64,000 nucleotides of DNA from Tropicimonas isoalkanivorans (GCF_900112335.1 NZ_FOLG01000008.1:144999-208998), one strand, 5' to 3'; positions 18,620 to 27,605 are shown, counted from the first letter of the stretch. The notes: a model not told the origin generated them from the sequence alone. Numbers and translations: made by a program.

Positions 18620-19419
18620 TGCGCGGCGAGGGGCGTCGTCGAAGCCATCCCCCTGGCGAGCCCGGCCGACACCTCCTGCACCGCCGCGCGGAAGGCCGGC
18701 GTGCTATCAATGCCAGCGGGCCGCGGGCGCGGCAGATCGACCGGGATGTCCTCCACGATCTTGGCCGGTCGAGGCGACAGCACGAGAATGCGGTCGGACA
18801 GCATCACGGCCTCGCTAACCGAGTGGGTCACGAGCACCGTGGTGGTGCGACGCGGCTCCCATATGCGCGGCAGATCCTCGGCCAGTTGCCGGCGGGTTAG
18901 CTCGTCGACGGCCCCGAACGGCTCGTCAAGCAGCAGCAGGCGCGGCTCCGTTACCATGGAGCGTGCGATTGCCACCCGCTGGCGCATCCCGCCGGAAAGC
19001 GCCGCCGGGCGGGTGTCTGCAAAGCCTTCCAGCCCTACAAGGCGGATCAGGTCATCCACCTTGCGCGGGTCGGGCGGCTTGCGGGCGAGCTTGAGCGCAA
19101 GTTCGATATTGCCGCGAACCGTCCGCCAAGGAAGCAGCGACGGGTCCTGAAACGCCACTGCAAGGGCAGCTTCCCGAAGGATGACAGAGGGTGGCGCGCC
19201 GCCGATAAGGATTTCGCCAGCGGTCGGTGCCTCAAGCCCCGCGATCAGGCGAAGCAGCGTTGACTTCCCGCAGCCGGACGGGCCGACAAGCGCGGTCGTC
19301 TGACCGCCCTCCAAGGTCACGTCGAGTGGCCGGAGAACCTCCACACCGCCGGGGAACACCTTGCTTACGCCACGGCAGACGATGCCGGGCGACGTCGGTA
19401 TCTCGGCGTCAGCTCCCAT
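18616..19419 (-). CDS. ABC transporter ATP-binding protein (NitT/TauT type)
   Basis: 267 residues with Walker A GPSGCGKST at 46-54, Q-loop FQDPSLLPWRTV, signature LSGGMRQRVAIARS, Walker B RLLLLDEPFGAVD and H-loop LVTHSVSEAV, all intact. The WRTV Q-loop and FGAVDELTR D-loop are typical of nitrate/sulfonate/taurine and hydroxymethylpyrimidine importers. It energises the fused permease encoded next (4-bp overlap) and overlaps the binding-protein gene upstream by 11 bp. Confidence 0.93.
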   Translation of the reverse strand: MGADAEIPTSPGIVCRGVSKVFPGGVEVLRPLDVTLEGGQTTALVGPSGCGKSTLLRLIAGLEAPTAGEILIGGAPPSVILREAALAVAFQDPSLLPWRTVRGNIELALKLARKPPDPRKVDDLIRLVGLEGFADTRPAALSGGMRQRVAIARSMVTEPRLLLLDEPFGAVDELTRRQLAEDLPRIWEPRRTTTVLVTHSVSEAVMLSDRILVLSPRPAKIVEDIPVDLPRPRPAGIDSTPAFRAAVQEVSAGLARGMASTTPLAAQ

Positions 19420-20407
19420 GGACCTCTTCTAGAATGGAGCGGTCCCACAGGTCCGGCGTGACCGTGCGCCCCAGCAGGGCAAGGGTTGCGATATTCTCCG
19501 CCACGGCCTCGTCGGTCCACCAGCCAAAGCCGTGGGTATCGGTCAGTTCAGAGAACATCAGCGGCACCTGTCGCTCCGCCTGCAGCTTCTGGGTCTCCAG
19601 GTCCAGTCCCGCGTCGGGGAACATCTCGACCGTCAGGGCCGCGGCTGCGTCGGTGTCCTCGCGATAGGCTTCCCAGCCACGCACCTCCCCCGACAGCAGC
19701 GCCACCAGCTCGCCGCGGCGGTTGGCAAGGCTGTCCTCAGTCGCGATGTAGGTCTGCGAATGCACGGCGTAGCCATGATCGGCCATCAGCATTGTCACGC
19801 TTTCGATGCCCTGAATGGCCATCGCCACGGGCAAGTCCGTCTCCCAGCACAACAGGCAGTCGACCTCTCCGGAGGTCAGCGGCTGTGCCGAGTATTGCGT
19901 GGGCACCACCTCGATCTTGTCGATATCAACGTCGTTCAACGTACAAAGCGCCTGCAAAACCGGCGTATTGGCGAGTGCCATGCCGATCTTCTTGCCCTCC
20001 AGATCGGCGGGCACCTTCACCGGATTGTCCGGCAATGACGCGATGACGAACGGGTTCTTTTGCATGGCCACCGCGATGATCTTGAACGGCGCGCCCTGTT
20101 CGACGGCAGCAGCGGTATAATCCGCCGCGGAAATGCCGACCAGCGCCGCGCCGGAGACCACCGGCGGCTCCACGGGCGCGTTCGGCCCGCCCTGGAGGAG
20201 CGACACGTCGAGGCCGGCTTCTTTCCACCAGCCGCGCTGCAGGGCGATGTAGCTGCCGGCGAACTGGACGGAATGGAGCCACGACAGTTGCAGGCTGACG
20301 GGTGACTGCGCAAAGGCGCGGGGCGCGCGCAGGCCCAGGCCCGCTGCCGCCAGGCCGGCGGTACCCGAGGCGAGAACGGCGCGGCGCGAAATCAGGGGTC
20401 TGGTCAT
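19409..20407 (-). CDS. ABC substrate-binding protein, NMT1/THI5-like, Tat-type signal
   Basis: 332 residues from the ATG at 20407, which has a near-perfect AGGAGGT ribosome binding site 5 bp upstream. The signal peptide has a twin-arginine style start (RPLISRRAVLASGTAGLAAAGLGL) and ends near AFAQ. The mature protein opens VSLQLSWLHSVQFAGSYIALQRGWWKEAGLDVSL, the classic NMT1/THI5-like start, with the conserved lobe-two patterns expected. Family members bind pyrimidines, taurine, sulfonates or nitrate-like ligands; the ligand here cannot be read off. It lies 54 bp after the AglD-like membrane gene and starts the transporter part of the cluster. Confidence 0.9.
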   Translation of the reverse strand: MTRPLISRRAVLASGTAGLAAAGLGLRAPRAFAQSPVSLQLSWLHSVQFAGSYIALQRGWWKEAGLDVSLLQGGPNAPVEPPVVSGAALVGISAADYTAAAVEQGAPFKIIAVAMQKNPFVIASLPDNPVKVPADLEGKKIGMALANTPVLQALCTLNDVDIDKIEVVPTQYSAQPLTSGEVDCLLCWETDLPVAMAIQGIESVTMLMADHGYAVHSQTYIATEDSLANRRGELVALLSGEVRGWEAYREDTDAAAALTVEMFPDAGLDLETQKLQAERQVPLMFSELTDTHGFGWWTDEAVAENIATLALLGRTVTPDLWDRSILEEVHGS

Positions 20408-20461
20408 GCTACCTCCTTTGGTCACACTAAGAGCTTAGCGGTTGTGGGAGGCGCGGCAAGC

Positions 20462-21427
20462 TCAGAGGCGCCCTCGACCCTCAGGAATGCCGACGGGCAG
20501 CGGAGTGCGGCCACCGTAAAGGATCAGCGCGCCGGGCAGCACGCTCGCCAGAAACACCAGCCCAAAGGCAACGCTCGCGGCGAGCCCGGCGGAGGCACTG
20601 GCGCCGGCAAGCGGGAACAGCGCCGCAGCCGCGCCTTCGCGAAAGCCCCAGCCGCTGACGGAGGCGGGGATCAGCATGGCAAGCAGGATCAGGGGCACGA
20701 GCGCCATGACCGCAGACGGCGCCAACGCGGTGCCGGTTGCGCGCGCGCAAAAGGCAAAGGCCAGCAGGTTGCAGGCAGTCGTGCCAATGCTCAGCAGGAG
20801 TTGTGCCGTCACCGCGTGGCGCCCACCGAAGGCCTGCCCCAAAGCGCGATGCAGGTTGGCGCCTGCCCGTCCCAATCGGCCAGGAAGCGCCGGTGCGAGC
20901 CTCAGGGCGACGCAAACCACTGCAGCCACCGCTCCGGTTACGGCGACGAGGCCGAGCGTCCATGTTGGCAGAATTGCCCCGTGGTGAGTGATCGCCACCC
21001 ACCCCAAGCCAACGACCATGGCGATAACCAGCATCGCCTGCCCGGCCACCCGCTCGAAGATCACCGCCTGACTGGAGGTGAGCAGCCCGCCGCTCTGCCG
21101 TGCCCGGTAGGCGCGGCTGGCGTCTCCGCCCATGCCGCCGGGCAGAGTCTGGTTCAGGAACTGCGCGAGGTAGTACTCGCCAACTGCCCTGCGGAACGGA
21201 AGGACCTGCCCCAGCCGGGTCGCCGTGAACCGCCACCGCTGGGCCGAAAGCCACGTCTGCACGGTGAGGGCCGCCACGGCCGCAAGCAGCCAGCCGCCAT
21301 CCGCCGAAGCGATCAGGCGCAGCGCCGCACGGCCGTCGACCGCCCGCCAGACCAGCACCACAAGGATGGGCGCGATCAGGAGCTGTCCAACAGAGAGGAC
21401 CCGTTTCAGGGTCGGAAGTCGGTTCAT
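20462..21427 (-). CDS. AglD/LPG-synthase-TM (UPF0104) family membrane protein
   Basis: 321 residues from the ATG at 21427, placed 6 bp after GGAGG; the stop of the upstream gene is 2 bp before. There are about eight hydrophobic segments with the family patterns AVGEYYLAQFLNQTLPGGMGGDASRAYRAR and AVIFERVAGQAMLV, and a late SGWGFREGAAAALF motif. The family (PF03706) includes the membrane domain of lysylphosphatidylglycerol synthase and archaeal AglD and is thought to move or transfer lipid-linked groups. The neighbouring phosphatidyltransferase and sulfatase-like genes suggest a lipid-headgroup pathway; the precise step is unknown. Confidence 0.82.
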   Translation of the reverse strand: MNRLPTLKRVLSVGQLLIAPILVVLVWRAVDGRAALRLIASADGGWLLAAVAALTVQTWLSAQRWRFTATRLGQVLPFRRAVGEYYLAQFLNQTLPGGMGGDASRAYRARQSGGLLTSSQAVIFERVAGQAMLVIAMVVGLGWVAITHHGAILPTWTLGLVAVTGAVAAVVCVALRLAPALPGRLGRAGANLHRALGQAFGGRHAVTAQLLLSIGTTACNLLAFAFCARATGTALAPSAVMALVPLILLAMLIPASVSGWGFREGAAAALFPLAGASASAGLAASVAFGLVFLASVLPGALILYGGRTPLPVGIPEGRGRL

Positions 21428-21429
21428 TC

Positions 21430-23085
21430 TCATCCTCCGGCCCGGACTTCGGGCGCCGTACTGTAGGCGCGAAGGATCATGTCGCGCATGCGCGCCATCG
21501 GTATCACCGGCGTGGGCGCCGGGACAAGACCTGCATTCCAGCCCCAATCCTCTGCCCGATCCACCAATGCGGGGGGACCAACGAGGTGAACGGGGACGTG
21601 CGGGCGCTCGTCCATCCCGATCCAGCCCGCCGTTTGGTGATCCCCGAGGATGACCATCAAGGGCGGATCGTCCGCCCGCCGCGCCGCATAGTCGAAGACC
21701 GCGTTCAGCGCGTAATCCAATGCCTTACGGTATTGAATCCTCACCCTTTCCTTGTCGCGCCATACGACGTCCGGCGGGTCGCCCGACGTAGCAACGGCGT
21801 CAAAGACCCGCCCATCGCCGAGTTCCTCCCACGCGACCAGCTCCGGCACCGGCACCCAGGGTGCGTGGGACGAGATGAGGGAAACTTCGGCAAAAATCGG
21901 CCGAGAATCGCTGTTTCCCGACATCAGGAGCCTGTCAGCCGCGGCCAAAGTGAACTGATCGGGCATGGTCACCCAATTGAACGGCTTGCCGCGATACCCG
22001 AGATCCTTTGCCGCTAGGATGGTCTCGAACCCCATCTGCTCGGCCTCCGGCCACGCCATCGTGATCGCGGGGGCCACGACCGCCGTGTGGAACCCGTTCC
22101 GCTCCGCGATATGAAACAGCGTGTCCCGCCCGCTCGACAACGCCGCGAGGTAAAGCGCCTGATCGTCGATCCACAGGCCGTTCGCAAAGGTCGCATGCGA
22201 CAGCCAGCTTTGCCCGCCGGTCGTGGGCGCCTCCAGAAAGGCGGATCGCATGGCCAGCCCCAGCCCTGACAGGCGCGCATCGGCGGCTTCGAGTGTTGCC
22301 TTGTGACGCTCGGCATAGAACGGCACGTCTAGGCTGGCACGGCCGTAACTCTCGACGAAGATCAACAGAAAATCGCGGTCGATGGCGTCGAGAAGACGGG
22401 GGACGCTGGCGAAGGTGTCCTCGCGGGCGGCCTTGGCGAAGTCGCGCAATCCCATAGCCGTCTCCTGTGCCTGTTCCGCCTTTGCGGCAGCGAAGCGGAG
22501 GGCGAATGCATCTCCCGGAACCTGCCTGCCGTTCCAGCGCGGCGACAGCAGGCCCGCATCTGCAGAGCTTACCACAATCGCCGACACACAGCCCGCGGCA
22601 GCTGCCCAGCGGGTTGGCGCGGGCAGCCGGAGTCGCGACCACACGCCGGTTGCCCACCAGACGGCAGCCGCCACGCCCACGATGATAAGCAGAGCGCAAA
22701 CCACCGCGCCGAGCGCCGCGACCATGCCGAAGGAGCCCGCGATCAGCCGCACCCCTGCATCGACCAAGGTGAGGTCGGCCACTGGATTGAAACTTCGGCC
22801 GAGCGCCGCATATGCGGCGGCATCTGCAGTCCGGAGAATAAAAATCCCCGTGATCGCTAGGACCGTTCCGGCACGGACCATGCGGCCCACCGCGCTGTTT
22901 ACTGAGGCAACCAGAGCCAAAAGGATCGCCGGCAGTTCCAGCGGGACGCGCCAGAGCGCGCGGAAGTCGAAACCGGACGGATGGGCCGGCTGGACGAGCA
23001 GCAGGTGCAGCACAAGCACCGCCAGACCGGCACGGAGCCACGCCACCACCGGCCGGCTCCTCGTCACCGGCGCGCCCGGAGCCAT
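21430..23085 (-). CDS. Membrane-anchored sulfatase / LTA-synthase / phosphoethanolamine-transferase-like enzyme
   Basis: 551 residues: four or five N-terminal membrane segments (about 1-170) followed by a periplasmic alkaline-phosphatase-superfamily domain. Catalytic elements visible are LLIFVESYGRAS (metal-binding Glu), APTTGGQSWLSHATF (nucleophile Thr in the TTGGQS turn) and VILGDHQT (Asp-His metal ligands). A threonine rather than a Cys/Ser sulfatase motif (CxPxR) argues for a phospho-headgroup transferase or phosphatase-type reaction rather than sulfate hydrolysis. It overlaps the CDP-alcohol phosphatidyltransferase gene by 22 bp and is 2 bp from the next, so the three form one unit. Confidence 0.82.
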   Translation of the reverse strand: MAPGAPVTRSRPVVAWLRAGLAVLVLHLLLVQPAHPSGFDFRALWRVPLELPAILLALVASVNSAVGRMVRAGTVLAITGIFILRTADAAAYAALGRSFNPVADLTLVDAGVRLIAGSFGMVAALGAVVCALLIIVGVAAAVWWATGVWSRLRLPAPTRWAAAAGCVSAIVVSSADAGLLSPRWNGRQVPGDAFALRFAAAKAEQAQETAMGLRDFAKAAREDTFASVPRLLDAIDRDFLLIFVESYGRASLDVPFYAERHKATLEAADARLSGLGLAMRSAFLEAPTTGGQSWLSHATFANGLWIDDQALYLAALSSGRDTLFHIAERNGFHTAVVAPAITMAWPEAEQMGFETILAAKDLGYRGKPFNWVTMPDQFTLAAADRLLMSGNSDSRPIFAEVSLISSHAPWVPVPELVAWEELGDGRVFDAVATSGDPPDVVWRDKERVRIQYRKALDYALNAVFDYAARRADDPPLMVILGDHQTAGWIGMDERPHVPVHLVGPPALVDRAEDWGWNAGLVPAPTPVIPMARMRDMILRAYSTAPEVRAGG

Positions 23086-23816
23086 ATGATGTCACGCGCG
23101 AAGGAGCCGAGGACCGCGACGGAGGCGAAGACCGCGAGCCACGTGAACGCCGGCCCGGTCAGCGGCGGCGCCAAAAAGGCGACCAGCACGCTGATCTGGA
23201 GAACGCAGACGGCCTTGCGGCTGAACCGTTCCGGCAAGGGGCGCCCCAGCCAAGGGTAGACCGAAATGGCCGCCACGAAGACATAACGGGTGCAGCCGAG
23301 GACGACGGCCAGAGGCCACGGCATGCCGTTCGCCAAGGCATTCATCGCCAGCGCGAGGGCGAGCAGTGAATCCGCCTCCATGTCGAACCGCGCGCCATAG
23401 CGGGAGGTCAGCCCGGTGCGCCGCGCCAACCAGCCGTCCACGGCGTCAAGCGACAGCGCAACAGCCGCAAGAGCAAACACGGTCCAACCGGCGGCACTCC
23501 CGGCGGCCGCCGGTGTCAACAGAACCGCTGCGAGCGCCCCGCGAAACAGGGTCGCCGTGTTGCAGGCGCCGAACCGGTCATGCGGGAAATGCGCCGCCAA
23601 ATGTCGGTCCAGAACCCAATAGCCTGTCACGAGAACGGCGAGCGCGAGAGTCCACAGCGGCACAGGGACATCCGCGAAGGCGACTAAGTGCACCGCCGCC
23701 GCCATCACAAGGGCGGCGCCACCGGCAGCCATCAAGCCGCGACGCGGGTTCGGCTTGGGCGGACGTTCTCTGACGCGCCCTACCTCCGGTGGTATGCCTT
23801 GGTGAACAAATGCCAT
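23064..23816 (-). CDS. CDP-alcohol phosphatidyltransferase
   Basis: 250 residues with the complete family signature D-x2-D-G-x2-A-R-x8-G-x3-D-x3-D, seen as DAVDGWLARR, then G, D and D (ending ARFDMEAD), at about residues 126-151. Six or so membrane helices surround it. The family swaps CMP for an alcohol on a CDP-diacylglycerol (or the reverse, CDP-polyol) to make phospholipids such as PG, PI or PC. It is first in the minus-strand run that continues with the sulfatase-like and AglD-like genes. The ATG at 23816 has a poor ribosome binding site; an internal Met at residue 29 is an alternative start that would still leave the signature intact. Confidence 0.9.
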   Translation of the reverse strand: MAFVHQGIPPEVGRVRERPPKPNPRRGLMAAGGAALVMAAAVHLVAFADVPVPLWTLALAVLVTGYWVLDRHLAAHFPHDRFGACNTATLFRGALAAVLLTPAAAGSAAGWTVFALAAVALSLDAVDGWLARRTGLTSRYGARFDMEADSLLALALAMNALANGMPWPLAVVLGCTRYVFVAAISVYPWLGRPLPERFSRKAVCVLQISVLVAFLAPPLTGPAFTWLAVFASVAVLGSFARDIIWLRARR

Positions 23817-23912
23817 GTCGTGTTATAGTTCGTTTCAGATCCTGCATTCGGATCATATTCAACACCATGACAGCCGATCCTTGAGCGGCCGTCCAGCGGG
23901 AAGCAGCGTCGG

Positions 23913-24461
23913 ATGATAGAACAACGGCAGGGATATTCCACGACCGCCCGGGTGATGCACTGGATCATCGCCGTACTTGTTCTGCTGATGATCCCGGCCG
24001 GGATCACGATGATTCAGGAAGGGATCAGCCGGCCGCTGCAGGACACGCTCTTTCTGTTCCACAAGAATACCGGCGTCATTGTCTTGCTCCTGATGGTGGC
24101 GCGCCTGCTTTACCGCCGAGCAAAGCCGCCCCCGCCCTTGCCCGCGACCGTCCCAGACTGGCAGCGCCGCGCGGCCGGCCTTTCGCACGGCGCGCTCTAC
24201 GTCCTGCTCTTCGTGATGCCAATTTCTGGGTACGTGCGGGTCCGAGCCGAGCGTTATCCTATCGAGGGGCTCGACGCGCTTGGCATCGGCACGCTGCTGC
24301 CGCACTCAAAAGCCCTCGCCGGCTTTGCCCAAGGGCTGCATCAGGCGGCCGCTTTCCTCCTCATAGCGGTGCTGCTCGTCCACATCGGGGCGGCGCTACA
24401 ACACGCCTTCATCCGCAAGGATGGCGTGTTTTCCCGGATGTGGCCACCGTTCGAGCGCTGA
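23913..24461 (+). CDS. Cytochrome b561 family protein
   Basis: 182 residues with four membrane helices. Candidate haem-ligand histidines lie in VMHWIIAV (helix 1), LFHKNTGV, GLSHGALYVLLFVMPISGY and LHQAAAFLLIAVLLVHIGAALQH (helix 4), and PISGY is the usual loop. The arrangement matches bacterial di-haem b561 proteins, including those that move electrons from ubiquinol to superoxide or periplasmic acceptors. It is divergent from the CDP-alcohol phosphatidyltransferase gene and apparently transcribed alone. Confidence 0.92.
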   Translation: MIEQRQGYSTTARVMHWIIAVLVLLMIPAGITMIQEGISRPLQDTLFLFHKNTGVIVLLLMVARLLYRRAKPPPPLPATVPDWQRRAAGLSHGALYVLLFVMPISGYVRVRAERYPIEGLDALGIGTLLPHSKALAGFAQGLHQAAAFLLIAVLLVHIGAALQHAFIRKDGVFSRMWPPFER

Positions 24462-24640
24462 GGCCGCTCGCTGGCAATGCTCCATTTCGTAGCATTCGCA
24501 AACATCCTCGCCCACTGCACGGGCGCCCATCGCCGGCCTTGCCCCAAACGCCGCAGCGCAGCGGTCCTGGTCTGGCAAGCCAGTTTCCCTTCCGGCACCC
24601 TGATGGCAAGGAGGTCCCGCTTCGCAAGAAGGAGCGCACC

Positions 24641-24835
24641 ATGTGCCTGACCACCGAAGCCTTGTTTCTCTTCCTGAGCCTGCTGCCGCCGGACATCGTC
24701 GAGTCGTCGGAGTCTCGGATTATCGTGCGTTCCGAAGTCCGAGATGCCGTATGGGAGCCGCGCGACGGCATGTGGTGCACCCGGGCACCCAAGATCGACT
24801 CCCAACTGAGGTTGAAGCAGGGCGAAGAGGTCTGA
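24641..24835 (+). CDS. Small hypothetical protein (64 aa)
   Basis: A 64-residue open frame starting MCLTTEALFLFLSLLPPDIV with AAGGAG placed 7-10 bp upstream of the ATG. It has a short hydrophobic N-terminus and a charged remainder with no recognised motif. It lies in the 400-bp gap between cytochrome b561 and the convergent ion-channel gene. The good ribosome binding site is the only strong evidence that it is real. Confidence 0.35.
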   Translation: MCLTTEALFLFLSLLPPDIVESSESRIIVRSEVRDAVWEPRDGMWCTRAPKIDSQLRLKQGEEV

Positions 24836-24868
24836 GCCGGCACCCCGACGGGCGCCCTGCACTTTCGC

Positions 24869-25630
24869 CTACAAATTCCCTTCCGTGGGGATGTGAATGA
24901 CCGTGCCGCAGTGCTTGCAGTGCACGGCATCCGGGTCGTGCAGAACGAGGCCGCAGACCTCGCATTCATGCCGCACCTTCGGCGGGCGGAACAGCACCTG
25001 AAGCAGCCGCAAAAACAGCGTGACGCCGAAGATCATCACCGCGACGGCAAGCAGCCGGCCCCACGTCCCCTCCAGGATGATGTCGCCAAAGCCGGTCGTC
25101 GTCAGCGTCGTTACCGTGAAGTAGAGTGCATCCAGGTAGTTGCCGATATCCGGGTTTATGTTGACCTGCGAGGCATAGATCAGCCCCGTCATCACGAACA
25201 GGAACACGCCCAGATTGATCGAGGCGAGGATGATGTCCTCGTGCTTCCGGAAGAAGCTGAAATCCTGCCGTAGCCTTACCAGCAGCTGGTAGGTGTGCAG
25301 CAATCGCAGCGTCCGCACGATCCGCAGGAAACCCACACCCTCCCCGGCAATGGGGGCAAGGAAGGACAGGATCGACGCAATGTCGGCCCAGGTGGACAAG
25401 CGCAACAGAAACCGCCCGCGTTCCGCTTGCAGCCAGACGCGGATCACGAAGTCGATCAGGATCAGAATGCCGAAGACCGCATCTGCCGTCTCCACCCCAC
25501 GGTTTCGCGGGAAAAAAGACGTGACGATGACGAAAAGAATGGTAACGATATCAAACGCTAACAGAGCATAGCGAAACTGATGCGCCGCCGGAGTGTCGCC
25601 CTCGTAAAGCGATCTGATGCGGTCGAACAC
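24869..25630 (-). CDS. Potassium-channel-like ion transporter with C-terminal zinc ribbon
   Basis: From the GTG at 25630 (AAGGGGA upstream) the 253-residue protein starts VFDRIRSLYEGDTPAAHQFRYALLAFD, the usual N-terminus of this family; the ATG at 25717 would add 29 residues of low-complexity sequence. It has helices S1-S4 with an Arg-rich S4 (FLRIVRTLRLLHTYQLLVRLRQ), then the pore helix and filter TVTTLTTTGFGD and S6. The TTGFGD filter indicates potassium selectivity. The C-terminus ends in a two-Cys-pair ribbon (CEVCG and CKHCG, 14 residues apart), a likely zinc-binding knuckle in the cytoplasm that is absent from standard channels. Confidence 0.85.
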   Translation of the reverse strand: MFDRIRSLYEGDTPAAHQFRYALLAFDIVTILFVIVTSFFPRNRGVETADAVFGILILIDFVIRVWLQAERGRFLLRLSTWADIASILSFLAPIAGEGVGFLRIVRTLRLLHTYQLLVRLRQDFSFFRKHEDIILASINLGVFLFVMTGLIYASQVNINPDIGNYLDALYFTVTTLTTTGFGDIILEGTWGRLLAVAVMIFGVTLFLRLLQVLFRPPKVRHECEVCGLVLHDPDAVHCKHCGTVIHIPTEGNL

Positions 25631-25794
25631 GGGCTTCCCCTTCTCGGGCCGGACACGGGCCGCGGCAGACGTACGTCGCCGGCACACGGGCCCGGGATTG
25701 GGCGCCAAGCCCTTCATATCGCAGCAAACCCCGGCACCCCTGAAAGGTCAAGCGCTGCTATTTTCCGGATCAGGTAGGGCGGCGAACGCACCCC

Positions 25795-26826
25795 TCAAGC
25801 CGCCCCGATCGGGATCGTGTCCTCCGCGTCCCAGCTCAGCCACACTGCGGCCCCCTCCGGAAGCTGTGGCAAATCGGGATCGCGGTCGATGACCTTCCAG
25901 GTCCCCCCGCCGCCGATATCGACCACGCATGTCGCCATCGACCCCGCGAAGACCCGCTGGACCAGCCGTCCCGGCAGGGCGTTGACGTCATCCTCCGGCG
26001 GCGTCGGCGTCAGGGTGAGCGCTTCGGGACGCACGGCATAGGCTGCAGCCCCCTCAGGCAGGGCGAGGCGCGCGCCCTCGGCAAACGTGTCGGGCAGCGG
26101 CGAGGGAAGCAGGTTGGCCTCCCCCAGAAACCGCGCGGCGAAACTGTCCACTGGCGCGTTATAAACCTCCCGCGGTGGCCCGGCCTGTACCAGACGCCCA
26201 TCGCGCAAAATGCCGATGCGGTCGGCCAGCGTCAGCGCCTCCTCCTGATCGTGCGTCACGAAGATCGTGGTGATGCCCACCTCCCGCTGGATGCGCTTCA
26301 GCTCGATCTGCATGTCCACGCGGAGCGCCTTGTCCAGCGCGGAGAGCGGCTCGTCCAGCAACAGCACCTTGGGATTGGTGACGATGGCCCGCGCCAGGGC
26401 CACCCGCTGGCGCTGCCCACCCGACAATTCCTTCGGCCGTCTCCGGCCGAGGCCTTCCAGCTGCACGAGTTCCAACACCTCGCCCACCCGCCGCCGTTCC
26501 TCGGCGCGGTCCACATGGCGCACGCGAAGGCCGAAGCCCACGTTCTCCGCCACGGTGAGGTTCGGAAAGAGCGCGTAATTCTGAAACATCATCCCGATCT
26601 CGCGCTTCTCTACCGGCACCCGCTCCACCGGCTGACCCGCTATCCGAACCTCGCCTTCGTCGGGAAACAGGAATCCCGCGATCACTCGCAACAGCGTGGT
26701 CTTGCCGCTCCCGGACGGACCCAGAAGGGCGAAAAAGCCGCCATCCACGAAATCCAGTGTCACGTCGTCCAGAGCCTTGAGCTCGCCGAAGCGCATGGTC
26801 ACGCCCCGCACCGACACCTCGGCCAT
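25795..26826 (-). CDS. ABC transporter ATP-binding protein, PotA-like
   Basis: 343 residues from the ATG at 26826, whose A is shared with the stop of the permease before it. Walker A GPSGSGKTT, Q-loop FQNYALFPNLTV, signature LSGGQRQRVALARA, Walker B VLLLDEPLSALD and H-loop THDQEEAL are all present, followed by a C-terminal TOBE/OB domain (about 250-340, EGAAAYAVRPEALTL). This C-terminal part marks the spermidine/putrescine/iron/sugar (CUT1-MOI) class. It is the last gene of the six-gene ADPRG-PfkB-ABC operon. Confidence 0.93.
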   Translation of the reverse strand: MAEVSVRGVTMRFGELKALDDVTLDFVDGGFFALLGPSGSGKTTLLRVIAGFLFPDEGEVRIAGQPVERVPVEKREIGMMFQNYALFPNLTVAENVGFGLRVRHVDRAEERRRVGEVLELVQLEGLGRRRPKELSGGQRQRVALARAIVTNPKVLLLDEPLSALDKALRVDMQIELKRIQREVGITTIFVTHDQEEALTLADRIGILRDGRLVQAGPPREVYNAPVDSFAARFLGEANLLPSPLPDTFAEGARLALPEGAAAYAVRPEALTLTPTPPEDDVNALPGRLVQRVFAGSMATCVVDIGGGGTWKVIDRDPDLPQLPEGAAVWLSWDAEDTIPIGAA

Positions 26827-27605
26827 CAGCGATGCCCCCCGAAGCTGAAGAACCGCGCCACCACCAGCATCAGCGCCATGGAGGCGCCGATGATGAGGGT
26901 GGAGACGGCGTTGATTTCGGGCGTGAAGCCCTTGCGGATCGCGGTGTAAATCAGCACGGGCAACGTCGCGTCGCCCGGTTTGGCGAGGAAGTAGGACACA
27001 ACGAACTGATCGAAGCTGACCGCGAAAGCAAAGAGCGCACCGGCCACCACACCCGGTGCGATCCAGGGCAGCGTCACGCGCCGCGTCACCGTCCACGGGC
27101 CGGCGCCGAGCGCGCGCGCGGCCTCCTCCAGTGTTCGGTCGAAACTGGCGAGGCGGGCATTCACGACGACAATGACATAGGGCAGCGCGAGCGCGACATG
27201 CCCGATCAGCACCGCCGGCGTGCCGCGCCCAAGCCCGATGGCAAAGAAGAAGATCAGCATCGCCGTGCCGGTGATGAGCCAGGGGATCGCGATGGGCGGG
27301 AAGAGCAGCACCTGCAACACCCGCTTGCCCCGAAAGTCATAACGGAAAAGCGCCAGCGCCGCAGCCGTGCCGAGCACGGTGGCAATGGTCATGGCGGCGA
27401 GCGCGATCAGCACCGAGCGGGTCGCGGCGGCGCGTATTGCAGTGTTGGCGGCAAGATCCTCGTACCAGCGGAAGGACGCCTCGAACGGGAGCTGGTAAAA
27501 CGGCGAGGCGTTGAAGCTCATCGCCGCCATGACGAAGATCGGCGCGTAGAGGAACACCAATACCAACGCGAGCCAGGCGTATCCGGCAATCCGAAGCCCA
27601 CTCAT
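26826..27605 (-). CDS. ABC transporter permease, PotC-like
   Basis: 259 residues starting MSGLRIAGYAWLALVLVFLYAPI, the usual PotC opening, with ATGA overlap of the preceding permease at 27602-27605. Six membrane segments are apparent, and the EAA loop reads EEAARALGAGPWTVTRRVTLPWIAPGVVAGA. The C-terminus (INAVSTLIIGASMALMLVV) is typical of type-II permeases for polyamines or related small solutes. A much longer open frame upstream was rejected because it lies over the first permease in another frame. Confidence 0.92.
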   Translation of the reverse strand: MSGLRIAGYAWLALVLVFLYAPIFVMAAMSFNASPFYQLPFEASFRWYEDLAANTAIRAAATRSVLIALAAMTIATVLGTAAALALFRYDFRGKRVLQVLLFPPIAIPWLITGTAMLIFFFAIGLGRGTPAVLIGHVALALPYVIVVVNARLASFDRTLEEAARALGAGPWTVTRRVTLPWIAPGVVAGALFAFAVSFDQFVVSYFLAKPGDATLPVLIYTAIRKGFTPEINAVSTLIIGASMALMLVVARFFSFGGHR

